The translations under genes were made by a program, and so were the position numbers. The notes beneath the pieces are model-generated. The model was not told where the DNA came from. It searched no databases and saw only the letters and a list, made by a program, of their open reading frames with translations. DNA of 7,571 bases from Pseudomonadota bacterium (GTDB lineage Bacteria > Pseudomonadota > Alphaproteobacteria > Rhizobiales > Xanthobacteraceae): NCBI GenBank assembly GCA_023433965.1, contig JAEYTQ010000477.1, positions 1 through 7,571 on the forward strand, read 5' to 3'. Below are positions 1 through 6,343 of the stretch, piece after piece. How positions within the stretch are numbered: the first letter of the stretch is position 1; each line of letters begins with the position of its first letter.

Positions 1-521
1 AGCCTGCGTCGTTCGCGCTCGATGTCGTCCGCCTCCTTGAGGGCGATGGTGATCAGGCCGTTGTCATGGCCGGTCATGACTTTCTCGCCGCTGTGCGGAT
101 CGTCCGCGAGGAAATTGAAGATCAGCCCATGCTCTGGATTCTCCTGCCGGGTCTGGAGCGGCAGCTTCCACCGGATCAGGGAATAGAAAAGGCGGTGCTT
201 AGCCACCTCCAGCTCGCGCCATCCGGCGAGCTGCGCCGGATCTGAGAGGTTCGGCACCGTCCCGTTGTGGCGGCAAGCGCGGCAATAACCCGTGGTATCG
301 CCGGCGTCCGTCAGCCAGTTGCAGGCATCGTACTCGGCATTCCGGCACAGCATCCGGGATTCGCCCTCCTCGGCGAGGATCTTCCAGGCCTCGCCGTCGG
401 GCTCGATGGCCGACATCGTCTCCTTCTCCGGCAGGAAGGCGACCCGATGGCCGCAGCGTTCGCAGGCACGGTTCTCGAAATAGAGCACGTTACCGCAGGC
501 CTGGCAGACAAAGAGTTTCAA
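1..521 (-). CDS. Zinc-ribbon protein, putative zinc-binding metallopeptidase (partial, C-terminus beyond left edge)
   Basis: Reading the minus strand from TTG at 521-519 gives 173 codons with no stop up to the left edge. The N-terminus carries a zinc-ribbon pattern: C6-x2-C9 and C20-x2-C23, followed by H25. A second group of cysteines lies at C59, C67, C80 and C83 (the last two form CRAC). This order, followed by a tryptophan-rich stretch (W69, and W-R-E near residue 102), matches my memory of proteobacterial proteins of about 350-380 residues named putative zinc-binding metallopeptidase (zinc-ribbon plus Peptidase_Mx-like domain). In those the HExxH catalytic motif lies in the C-terminal half, which is outside this window, so peptidase activity cannot be judged here. 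No signal peptide or membrane segment is visible, so the protein is probably cytoplasmic. The TTG start is chosen because GAGGAGG precedes it by 7 bases and the zinc-ribbon begins at residue 6. Confidence 0.82.
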   Translation of the reverse strand, partial: MKLFVCQACGNVLYFENRACERCGHRVAFLPEKETMSAIEPDGEAWKILAEEGESRMLCRNAEYDACNWLTDAGDTTGYCRACRHNGTVPNLSDPAQLAGWRELEVAKHRLFYSLIRWKLPLQTRQENPEHGLIFNFLADDPHSGEKVMTGHDNGLITIALKEADDIERERRR

Positions 522-528
522 GATTTAG

Positions 529-535
529 CCTCCTC
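529..535 (-). promoter_or_regulatory. Strong ribosome binding site deciding a TTG start
   Basis: On the minus strand GAGGAGG occupies 535-529, with a 7-base spacer before TTG at 521. It is the best Shine-Dalgarno match in the window and settles the non-ATG start of the zinc-ribbon gene. Confidence 0.8.
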
Positions 536-598
536 GGAAAGCGAAGCTTCATGGAAGCTGTTCATGGCGCCTCGCGAAGACGCGTCGGCCGGCCGATC

Positions 599-615
599 GT
601 TCCAGTCTCTGGAAC
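599..615. promoter_or_regulatory. 17-base dyad (7-3-7) in divergent spacer, possible operator
   Basis: GTTCCAG, then TCT, then CTGGAAC: a perfect 7-base inverted repeat with a 3-base gap. It lies 78 bases upstream of the zinc-ribbon start and 141 bases upstream of the hybrid kinase start. Arm length and spacing fit a dimeric regulator. No following T-tract suggests a terminator. I found no convincing -35/-10 pair next to it on either strand, so the operator role is inference. A shorter dyad, GCTTC-ATG-GAAGC, lies at 546-558. Confidence 0.35.
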
Positions 616-755
616 AAATTGCCAGACCGGGCGTTGCCAACCGTACCTTTTTCCGACCCGCGCAAGCCCCCCATTTTCCCGCCACGCGCTTCCCTTTAGG
701 CAATGGCCATCACGCTCCGTCTGTGTGAATATCGGTCCGGCACGTGCGCCCCCGC

Positions 756-3221
756 ATGACAACGGCCGATGCCTTGAACGATCCCTTGCCCGAGACCATC
801 GCCGCCGAAAGGCAGCGCCAGCACCTCGAAGACGTCGCGCGCGAGCGCGACAACGCTTATCGGGCGCTGCAGGAGCGCGAGGCGGAGCTCGCGCGCATCC
901 AGCGCATCGGCAAGGTCGGCGGGGTCGAAGTCGATTTCCGCGAAGGCTTCAAGAACCGCCGTTCGACCGAATATCTCATCATCCACGGCCTGCCCCCCGA
1001 GGCGGCCGACGAGACCCACGAGGCGTGGGTCAACCGCATCCACCCCGAGGACCGGGACGCGACCGTCAGGCATTTTTTCGACGTCCTCGCCGGGACGAGC
1101 GAAGATTACACTGCCGAATACCGCATCATCCGTCCGAGCGACGGCGAGACCCGCTGGATCCGGGTCGTCGCCAAGATCGAACGCGACCAGGATGGCCGCG
1201 CCCTCCGCCTCGTCGGCGCCCACATCGACATCACCGACCAGGCGCTCGCGCGCGAAACGCTGCGCGAGAGCGAGGAGCGCTTTCGCCTGATCGCCGACAG
1301 CGCGCCGGTGCCGATCTGGGTGACCAAGCTCGACCGCAAGCGGTCCTTCGCCAACCAGGCCTATGTCGATTTCGTCGGCCTGCCCTACGAGCAGGCCATC
1401 GATTTCGACTGGCGCAAGGTGCTGCATCCCGACGACTTGCCGCACGTGCTGCAGCAATCGGTCGAGGGCGAAGCGTCCCTCAAACCTTTCGTGCTGGAAG
1501 CGCGCTACAGAAACGCCAGCGGCGAATGGCGCTGGCTGCGATCGGAATCGCAGCCGCGCTGGGACCCGACCGGCAAGCATATCGGCTTCATCGGGGTCGC
1601 CCACGACATCACCGTGGCCAAGCAGGCCGAGATCGAGCTGCGGCAACTCAACGAGACGCTGGAAGAACGCATCGCCCAGCGCACCGCCGAGCTCGAAGCC
1701 AACGAGGCGCGGCTGCGCGCGATCCTGGAGACCAGCAATCAGTATCAGGGCCTGGTCAATCTGAAAGGACAGCTGGTCTACGCCAACAAGAACGCGCTCG
1801 ACGGCGTCAAGGCGAACGCTTCGGAGGTGATCGGAAGGCCGCTCTGGGAGACACCCTGGTTCAGCCAAACGGAGGGCATGGGCGCGCTGGTGCGCCAGGC
1901 CTTCGACACCGTGCTGAGGGGTGAAGCGGTCCGCCTGGAGATGCGCCTGCGCCTTCCCATCGGCGAGCGCGATTTCGATTTCGGCATGCGTCCCGTGCTC
2001 GACCGCCACGGCAACATTACCGGCGCCGTGCCCGAGGCCGTCGACATCACCGAGCGCCGTCGCGGCGAGGAGGCGTTGCGGCAGTCGCAGAAGATGGAGG
2101 CGATTGGCCAACTGACCGGCGGCGTCGCGCACGATTTCAACAATCTCCTCACCATCATCCGCTCGGCAACGGACTTCCTGCGCCGCCGTGAGCTGCCCGA
2201 GGAGCGGCGCCGCCGCTATGTCGACGCTATCTCCGACACGGTCGAGCGCGCTTCCAAGCTGACCGCGCAGCTGCTCGCGTTCGCGCGCCGGCAGCCGCTG
2301 AAGCCGCAGATCTTCAACGTCGCCAGCCAGGTCGAGGGCGTGGCGCAGCTGGTCCGGCCGCTCGTCGGCAGCCGTATCGAGATCGGCGTGGCGGTTCAGG
2401 ATGCCGATTGCTTCACCATGGCCGACATCGCCCAGTTCGAGACCGCGCTGATCAATCTCGCGATCAACGCCCGCGATGCCATGGACGGCGAAGGCCGCCT
2501 CACCATCGCCGTGCGCAGGGTTCAGGGCATTCCGAGCCTGCGCGCCCAATCGGCGCGCAGCGGCGCCTACGTCGCCATTTCCGTCAGCGACACCGGCAGC
2601 GGCATCGCGCCGGAGCATCTCGACTCGATCTTCGAGCCGTTCTTCACCACCAAGGAGGTCGGCAAGGGCACCGGCCTCGGGTTGAGCCAGGCCTTCGGCT
2701 TCGCAAAACAATCCGAAGGCGACATCGCCGTGACCAGCAGGCAAGGCGAAGGCGCGACCTTCACGATCTATCTTCCGGAGGCGCAAAGCCCCGCGACGGA
2801 GGAGGAAGCCGCGGCGCTGACCCAGGAGGCCGCGGCCACCGGACGCGGCTATCGTGTGCTCGTCGTCGAGGACGACGACGAAGTCGGCCGTTTCTCCACC
2901 GAACTGCTGGAGGATCTCGGCTATATCGTGCGGCGCGTCGCCAACGCGAACGCGGCGCTGGCGATCCTCGGCGAGAACGAATTTGCGGTCGACCTGGTGT
3001 TCTCCGACGTCATCATGCCCGGCATGAACGGCGTCGAACTCGCCGGCGTGATCCGCGAGCGCTATCCGGGCCTGCCCGTCGTGCTCACCTCCGGCTACAG
3101 CAACGTGCTCGCCGAGAACGCCCATCGCGGCTTCGAGCTGATTCAGAAGCCGTATTCGGTGGAGTCGCTGTCGCGCATCCTGCGCAAGGCGATCACGGCG
3201 AAGCTGTCCGGGGCGAGGTAA
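756..3221 (+). CDS. PAS-domain hybrid sensor histidine kinase with C-terminal receiver
   Basis: Product is 821 residues counted from ATG 756. Three PAS domains lie at about 46-160, 174-290 and 318-435. The first two contain the HPED/HPDD turn typical of PAS_3 and end in D-I-T-D or D-I-T motifs. A charged coiled coil (about 291-325) links PAS2 and PAS3. The HisKA domain has the H-D-F-N-N box with phospho-acceptor H459. The HATPase has N-box N571, D612 in D-T-G-S-G, an F box and the glycine-rich lid 636-643. The receiver (about 692-815) has an acidic pocket near 705-709, phospho-acceptor D751 in S-D-V-I-M-P-G, and K798. All catalytic residues are present. There is no membrane segment, so the sensor is cytosolic; its ligand is unknown. 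GTG 744 is an alternative in-frame start, and the frame is stopped just upstream by TGA at 726-728. Neither start has a good ribosome site. No partner regulator or HPt gene is adjacent. Confidence 0.93.
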   Translation: MTTADALNDPLPETIAAERQRQHLEDVARERDNAYRALQEREAELARIQRIGKVGGVEVDFREGFKNRRSTEYLIIHGLPPEAADETHEAWVNRIHPEDRDATVRHFFDVLAGTSEDYTAEYRIIRPSDGETRWIRVVAKIERDQDGRALRLVGAHIDITDQALARETLRESEERFRLIADSAPVPIWVTKLDRKRSFANQAYVDFVGLPYEQAIDFDWRKVLHPDDLPHVLQQSVEGEASLKPFVLEARYRNASGEWRWLRSESQPRWDPTGKHIGFIGVAHDITVAKQAEIELRQLNETLEERIAQRTAELEANEARLRAILETSNQYQGLVNLKGQLVYANKNALDGVKANASEVIGRPLWETPWFSQTEGMGALVRQAFDTVLRGEAVRLEMRLRLPIGERDFDFGMRPVLDRHGNITGAVPEAVDITERRRGEEALRQSQKMEAIGQLTGGVAHDFNNLLTIIRSATDFLRRRELPEERRRRYVDAISDTVERASKLTAQLLAFARRQPLKPQIFNVASQVEGVAQLVRPLVGSRIEIGVAVQDADCFTMADIAQFETALINLAINARDAMDGEGRLTIAVRRVQGIPSLRAQSARSGAYVAISVSDTGSGIAPEHLDSIFEPFFTTKEVGKGTGLGLSQAFGFAKQSEGDIAVTSRQGEGATFTIYLPEAQSPATEEEAAALTQEAAATGRGYRVLVVEDDDEVGRFSTELLEDLGYIVRRVANANAALAILGENEFAVDLVFSDVIMPGMNGVELAGVIRERYPGLPVVLTSGYSNVLAENAHRGFELIQKPYSVESLSRILRKAITAKLSGAR

Positions 3222-3269
3222 GTGCGTGCTTCTCGCGGGGCTGTCGCATCAAACTGACGTGAAATTCTA

Positions 3270-3290
3270 AGGCCGGAACAAAGCCGGCCT
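3270..3290 (+). terminator. Hairpin after hybrid kinase, weak terminator candidate
   Basis: AGGCCGG (3270-3276) and CCGGCCT (3284-3290) form a perfect 7-base stem with a 7-base A-rich loop, 48 bases after the kinase stop and 45 bases before the MFS start. There is no T-run on the plus strand after it, so intrinsic termination is doubtful. It could be a pause or processing site, or part of the MFS leader. Confidence 0.4.
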
Positions 3291-3335
3291 GACGGCGGTT
3301 CTGCCCCGGCGTTTCCAGCCCGATCGAGAAGTCCG

Positions 3336-4610
3336 ATGCCCACCGAAAATCCCGATCAGGCAAGGCGGGCCGGCCGCGCGCTGGATGCGGCCAACTTCTT
3401 TCTTGCCGACGTGCGCGACGGGCTCGGCCCTTATCTTGCCGTCTATCTCCTCACCGAGCAGCATTGGGACGAAGCCCGCATCGGTCTCGTGATGTCGGTC
3501 GCAACCATCGCTGGCATCGTGGCACAGACACCGGCCGGTGCGCTGGTCGATTCGAGCCGGGCAAAGCGGCTGGTCATGGCGATCGCCGCAATCATGGTGA
3601 CACTGGCATCGCTGTCGTTGCCGTTGTTTCCGAGCTTCCTCCCCGTCGCGATCTCGCAAGGTATCGCGCAGGCTGCCGCCGTGGTGTTTCCACCCGCGAT
3701 CGCCGCCGTCTCGCTCGGTATCTTCGGCCATGCCGCCTTCACCCGGCGGATCGGCCGCAATGAGACCTTCAACCACGCGGGCAATGCGGTCGCGGCCGGA
3801 CTGGCCGGCGTCTCCGCCTATTGGTTCGGTCCGACCGTCGTCTTCTTTCTCCTCGGCGCCATGGCAATCGCGAGCCTCCTCAGCATCCTCGCGATCCCCG
3901 CCTGCGCCATCGATCACGACCTCGCCCGCGGGCTGCACGATGCGGGGACAAATGCGCAGCGGGACATACCGTCGGGCCTCGCCGTGCTCCTGACCTGCCG
4001 ACCCCTGCTGGTGTTCGCGATGTGCGTGCTGCTGTTTCACCTCGCCAACGCGGCGATGCTGCCGCTGGTCGGGCAGAAGCTGGCGCTGCAGGACAAGAAC
4101 CTCGGTACCAGCCTGATGTCGGCCTGCATCGTCGCCGCGCAATTGGTGATGGTGCCGTTCGCCATGCTGGTCGGCGCGAAGGCCGACCGGTGGGGTCACA
4201 AGCGGCTCTTTCTTGCTGCGCTCCTGATCCTTCCGATTCGCGGCGCCCTCTACACCCTCTCCGACAATCCGTTCTGGCTGGTCGGCGTCCAGTTGCTCGA
4301 CGGCGTCGGCGCCGGCATTTTCGGCGCCATCTTCCCCGTCATCGTCGCCGATCTCATGCGCAACACCGGCCGCTTCAACGTTGCGCAAGGCGCGGTCATC
4401 ACCGCCCAGAGCATTGGCGCGGCGCTGTCGACGACGCTGGCCGGTTTCGTCGTGGTCGGTGCGGGCTACAGCGCGGCGTTCGTCACGCTCGGTGGCATCG
4501 CGGCGATCGGCGCCGTCATCTGCTTTCTCGCCCTGCCCGAGACACGACATGGCGCCTCGGATCCACAGGGGGAGACAGCAGCAGCGGCATCCGCTATCGC
4601 TGCCGAATGA
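3336..4610 (+). CDS. MFS transporter, 424 residues
   Basis: The protein is hydrophobic throughout and of usual length for a 12-helix major facilitator. Both halves carry the cytoplasmic loop 2-3 signature (motif A): residues 68-80 (G-A-L-V-D-S-S-R-A-K-R) and the repeat in the second half at 280-293 (G-A-K-A-D-R-W-G-H-K-R). Between the halves is a hydrophilic loop at about 192-213. Residues 138-150 hold a polar motif (R-I-G-R-N-E-T-F-N-H-A-G-N) that probably marks the subfamily. It would act in the inner membrane as a proton-coupled carrier, most likely an exporter, but the substrate cannot be read from sequence. ATG 3336 is preceded by a weak GAGAAG. The ArsB-like gene follows after only 25 bases on the same strand, so the two are probably co-transcribed and may share a physiological role such as metalloid or drug efflux. 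That link is inference. Confidence 0.9.
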   Translation: MPTENPDQARRAGRALDAANFFLADVRDGLGPYLAVYLLTEQHWDEARIGLVMSVATIAGIVAQTPAGALVDSSRAKRLVMAIAAIMVTLASLSLPLFPSFLPVAISQGIAQAAAVVFPPAIAAVSLGIFGHAAFTRRIGRNETFNHAGNAVAAGLAGVSAYWFGPTVVFFLLGAMAIASLLSILAIPACAIDHDLARGLHDAGTNAQRDIPSGLAVLLTCRPLLVFAMCVLLFHLANAAMLPLVGQKLALQDKNLGTSLMSACIVAAQLVMVPFAMLVGAKADRWGHKRLFLAALLILPIRGALYTLSDNPFWLVGVQLLDGVGAGIFGAIFPVIVADLMRNTGRFNVAQGAVITAQSIGAALSTTLAGFVVVGAGYSAAFVTLGGIAAIGAVICFLALPETRHGASDPQGETAAAASAIAAE

Positions 4611-4624
4611 ACTCACTTCATTCC

Positions 4625-4629
4625 AAGGA
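4625..4629 (+). promoter_or_regulatory. Ribosome binding site deciding a GTG start
   Basis: AAGGA with a 6-base spacer before GTG 4636. The frame is open well upstream, back into the MFS gene, but the upstream residues are arginine-rich out-of-frame readthrough. This site places the true start of the ArsB-like protein. Confidence 0.65.
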
Positions 4630-4635
4630 CTGACC

Positions 4636-5886
4636 GTGCCGTCTGACGCCATCTGGGCCTGGAGCATCATCGCCGTCGCGACCGCAGGGGTGATCATCCG
4701 GCCGTTTCGTCTGCCGGAGGCAATATGGGCCGCGATCGGCGCCGGCGCCCTGGTGCTGTCGGGTCTGCTGCCGTGGCAAGACGCGCTGACAGGGGTCGAG
4801 AAAGGCGTCGACGTCTATCTCTTCCTGATCGGCATGATGCTGATCGCCGAGCTCGCCCGGCTCGAAGGCTTGTTCGATTATCTCGCCGCGCTCGCGGTGG
4901 AATACGCACGCGGCTCGCCGCAGCGGCTGTTCCTGCTGATCTACCTCGTCGGCACGGTCGTGACCGTGCTGCTCTCCAACGATGCCACTGCGATCGTGCT
5001 GACGCCGGCCGTCTATGCCGCGACGCGCGCGGCGGGCGCCAAGCCGCTGCCTTATCTCTTCGTGTGTGCCTTCATCGCCAATGCCGCGAGCTTCGTGCTG
5101 CCGATCTCGAACCCCGCCAATCTCGTCGTGTTCGGCGCCCGCATGCCCGCGCTCCTCGAATGGCTGCGCCTGTTCGCCCTGCCCTCGGCAGCTTCGATCG
5201 TGCTGACCTATGTCGTGCTGCGCCTCACCCAGCACCGCGCGCTGAAACAAGACAAGATCGCGCGCAGCGTGCCGCATCCCAAGCTCGGACGCGGCGGCAA
5301 GCTCACGGCGATCGGCATCGTCGCGATCGGCATCGTGCTGGTCACGGCGTCGGCGCTGGATCGGCAACTGGGCCTACCGACCTTCATCTGCGGCGTGGCG
5401 ACGGCCGCGATCGTGCTGCTGATCAACCGGCAATCGCCCCTGCCCGTGCTGCACGGCGTCTCCTGGAGCGTGCTGCCGCTGGTCGGCGGCCTCTTCGTCA
5501 TGGTGGAAGCGCTGGTGAAGACCGGCGTGATCGCGCAGCTCAGCGCGCTGCTGCAGCAGGCCGTGGCGCAGTCCGTGCCGAAGGCCGCCTGGAGCGTCGG
5601 CATCGCGACCGCGATCGCCGACAACATCGCCAACAATCTTCCGGTTGGACTCGTCGCCGGCTCGGTCGCCGCCAGCGATCATCTGCCGGCGCCCGTCGTC
5701 AGCGCGATCCTGATCGGCGTCGACCTCGGGCCCAATCTTTCGGTAACCGGCTCGCTCGCCACCATCCTCTGGCTGGTCGCGCTCCGGCGGGAGAAGATCG
5801 AGGTCGGGGCCTGGCCGTTTCTCAAGCTCGGTCTGCTGGTGACACCGCCCGCTTTGATCGCGGCACTGGCTGCGGCCATCAGGTAA
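4636..5886 (+). CDS. arsB: ArsB-family arsenite/antimonite-type carrier
   Basis: Product is 416 residues from GTG 4636, close to the roughly 430 usual for ArsB. It is a polytopic inner-membrane protein with two homologous halves. Diagnostic stretches: S-N-D-A-T-A-I-V-L-T-P at 114-124; F-I-A-N-A-A-S-F at 146-153 followed by I-S-N-P-A-N-L near 157-163; A-D-N-I-A-N-N-L-P in the second half (D329-P336); and D-L-G-P-N-L-S-V-T-G-S-L-A-T-I-L-W starting at D363. The last matches the C-terminal signature I remember from E. coli ArsB (D-L-G-P-K ... G-S-L-A-T-L-L-W). ArsB carriers export trivalent arsenic and antimony using the proton gradient, or ATP together with ArsA. The family belongs to the ion-transporter superfamily, which also includes Na+/H+ and dicarboxylate carriers, so substrate is not certain. 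No arsR, arsC, arsA or arsH lies nearby. It is second in a likely operon with the MFS gene. Confidence 0.82.
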   Translation: MPSDAIWAWSIIAVATAGVIIRPFRLPEAIWAAIGAGALVLSGLLPWQDALTGVEKGVDVYLFLIGMMLIAELARLEGLFDYLAALAVEYARGSPQRLFLLIYLVGTVVTVLLSNDATAIVLTPAVYAATRAAGAKPLPYLFVCAFIANAASFVLPISNPANLVVFGARMPALLEWLRLFALPSAASIVLTYVVLRLTQHRALKQDKIARSVPHPKLGRGGKLTAIGIVAIGIVLVTASALDRQLGLPTFICGVATAAIVLLINRQSPLPVLHGVSWSVLPLVGGLFVMVEALVKTGVIAQLSALLQQAVAQSVPKAAWSVGIATAIADNIANNLPVGLVAGSVAASDHLPAPVVSAILIGVDLGPNLSVTGSLATILWLVALRREKIEVGAWPFLKLGLLVTPPALIAALAAAIR

Positions 5887-5920
5887 CGGCCGCCGGACGC
5901 CGCCATCGCTACGGCCGTTT
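5885..5920 (+). terminator. Hairpin overlapping the arsB stop codon, likely terminator
   Basis: AACGGCCG (5885-5892) pairs perfectly with CGGCCGTT (5912-5919) around a 19-base GC-rich loop, ending in TTT. The left arm begins with the last two bases of the TAA stop. The T-run is short, but the position at the end of the transport operon, just before a gene with its own promoter candidate, fits a terminator. Confidence 0.45.
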
Positions 5921-5950
5921 GCGATGCGTCAATGCAGACGGCGATGGTTC

Positions 5951-5959
5951 TGCTAGAAT
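5951..5959 (+). promoter_or_regulatory. Extended -10 promoter candidate for the small membrane protein gene
   Basis: TGCTAGAAT matches the extended -10 form TGnTATAAT (TG plus five of six in the hexamer). No good -35 sits at 17 bases, which is tolerated by extended -10 promoters. Start of transcription would be near 5966, giving a leader of about 50 bases before ATG 6015. Confidence 0.4.
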
Positions 5960-6000
5960 TTCCTTGTCGCGCAGGTCACAAGCCAGGCGGATATGGCGGC

Positions 6001-6008
6001 AAGGAAGG
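6001..6008 (+). promoter_or_regulatory. Ribosome binding site of the 78-residue protein
   Basis: AAGGAAGG followed by a 6-base spacer and ATG 6015. It is one of the better sites in the window and is a main reason for accepting this short gene. Confidence 0.65.
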
Positions 6009-6014
6009 CTCATC

Positions 6015-6251
6015 ATGCAGATCCAATCGAAGGCATTGCCGCGGAGCTCCCTCCTGCGTCGCGCGCTTCGGAGGCTCACCGGACCGGGCGGGAATCCCGC
6101 CGAGACGGCCCATCCCCTGCTGGTCGTCTCCGCATTGGTCTTGTTCACCCTGTTCGTCATCGTGGAGATCGACCTCCACAGCGCTCAGCTCCAGGCGATC
6201 GGCCTGCTCGGCCACGGCACCGGGATCGATCCGGTCTTTCTGAGCCCGTAA
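6015..6251 (+). CDS. Small single-span membrane protein, unknown function
   Basis: A 78-residue product that I do not recognise as a named family. The first 33 residues are basic (K6, R10, R15, R16, R19, R20), then come P34 and one hydrophobic segment at about 35-50, then an acidic/polar tail with E51, D53, H55 and a short amphipathic stretch to 66. By the positive-inside rule the N-terminus is cytoplasmic and the C-terminus periplasmic. The gene has a good ribosome site and an upstream extended -10 candidate. It sits downstream of the arsB hairpin, so it is probably a separate transcription unit. It converges on the minus-strand gene ending at 6344, with 92 bases between them in which I see no clear terminator. 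The longer open frame reaching back into arsB is an out-of-frame artefact. Confidence 0.6.
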   Translation: MQIQSKALPRSSLLRRALRRLTGPGGNPAETAHPLLVVSALVLFTLFVIVEIDLHSAQLQAIGLLGHGTGIDPVFLSP

Positions 6252-6343
6252 GAACTGGGAGGCCCATCACGGCCACACCTTCACCTTCCTCGCCCCCTCA
6301 GAGCGCGCGGTCAATGAAGGTGCTGTCGACGTTCCAGCTGGCG

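Noticed and set aside
267..728. A 153-codon plus-strand frame at the left end
   Set aside because: Mostly antisense to the zinc-ribbon gene, with no ribosome site or domain; the minus strand has the cysteine motifs.
551..1924. A 457-codon plus-strand frame overlapping the kinase
   Set aside because: Arg/Pro/Ala-rich composition typical of an out-of-frame reading of GC-rich coding DNA; it conflicts with the PAS-containing frame.
696..3125. An 809-codon open frame on the minus strand across almost the whole hybrid kinase gene
   Set aside because: Its codons are exact reverse complements of the kinase codons. Stops there would require TTA, CTA or TCA in the sense frame, which this GC-rich genome rarely uses. 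The sense protein has intact domains and the antisense one has none.
4381..4635. N-terminal extension of the ArsB-like frame back into the MFS gene
   Set aside because: The stretch is basic and serine/arginine-rich, overlaps the MFS C-terminus out of frame, and lies before a good ribosome site at 4625-4629; the family alignment begins near GTG 4636.
3267..4697. A 476-codon minus-strand open frame opposite the MFS gene
   Set aside because: Same codon register effect; the product is rich in D, R, E, H and Q with no recognisable domain, and the sense strand encodes a clear transporter.
4618..5367. A 249-codon minus-strand open frame opposite arsB
   Set aside because: It lies in the antisense register of the sense codons and mirrors hydrophobic codons as charged ones; no domain or ribosome site.
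6087..6101. GGCGGG-AAT-CCCGCC inverted repeat inside the 78-residue gene
   Set aside because: Short GC-only arms inside coding DNA are expected by chance at this composition.
6219..6240. ACCGG/CCGGT hairpin followed by CTTTC near the end of the 78-residue gene, as a terminator
   Set aside because: The stem is only five base pairs, it lies inside the coding sequence before the stop, and the T-run is interrupted.
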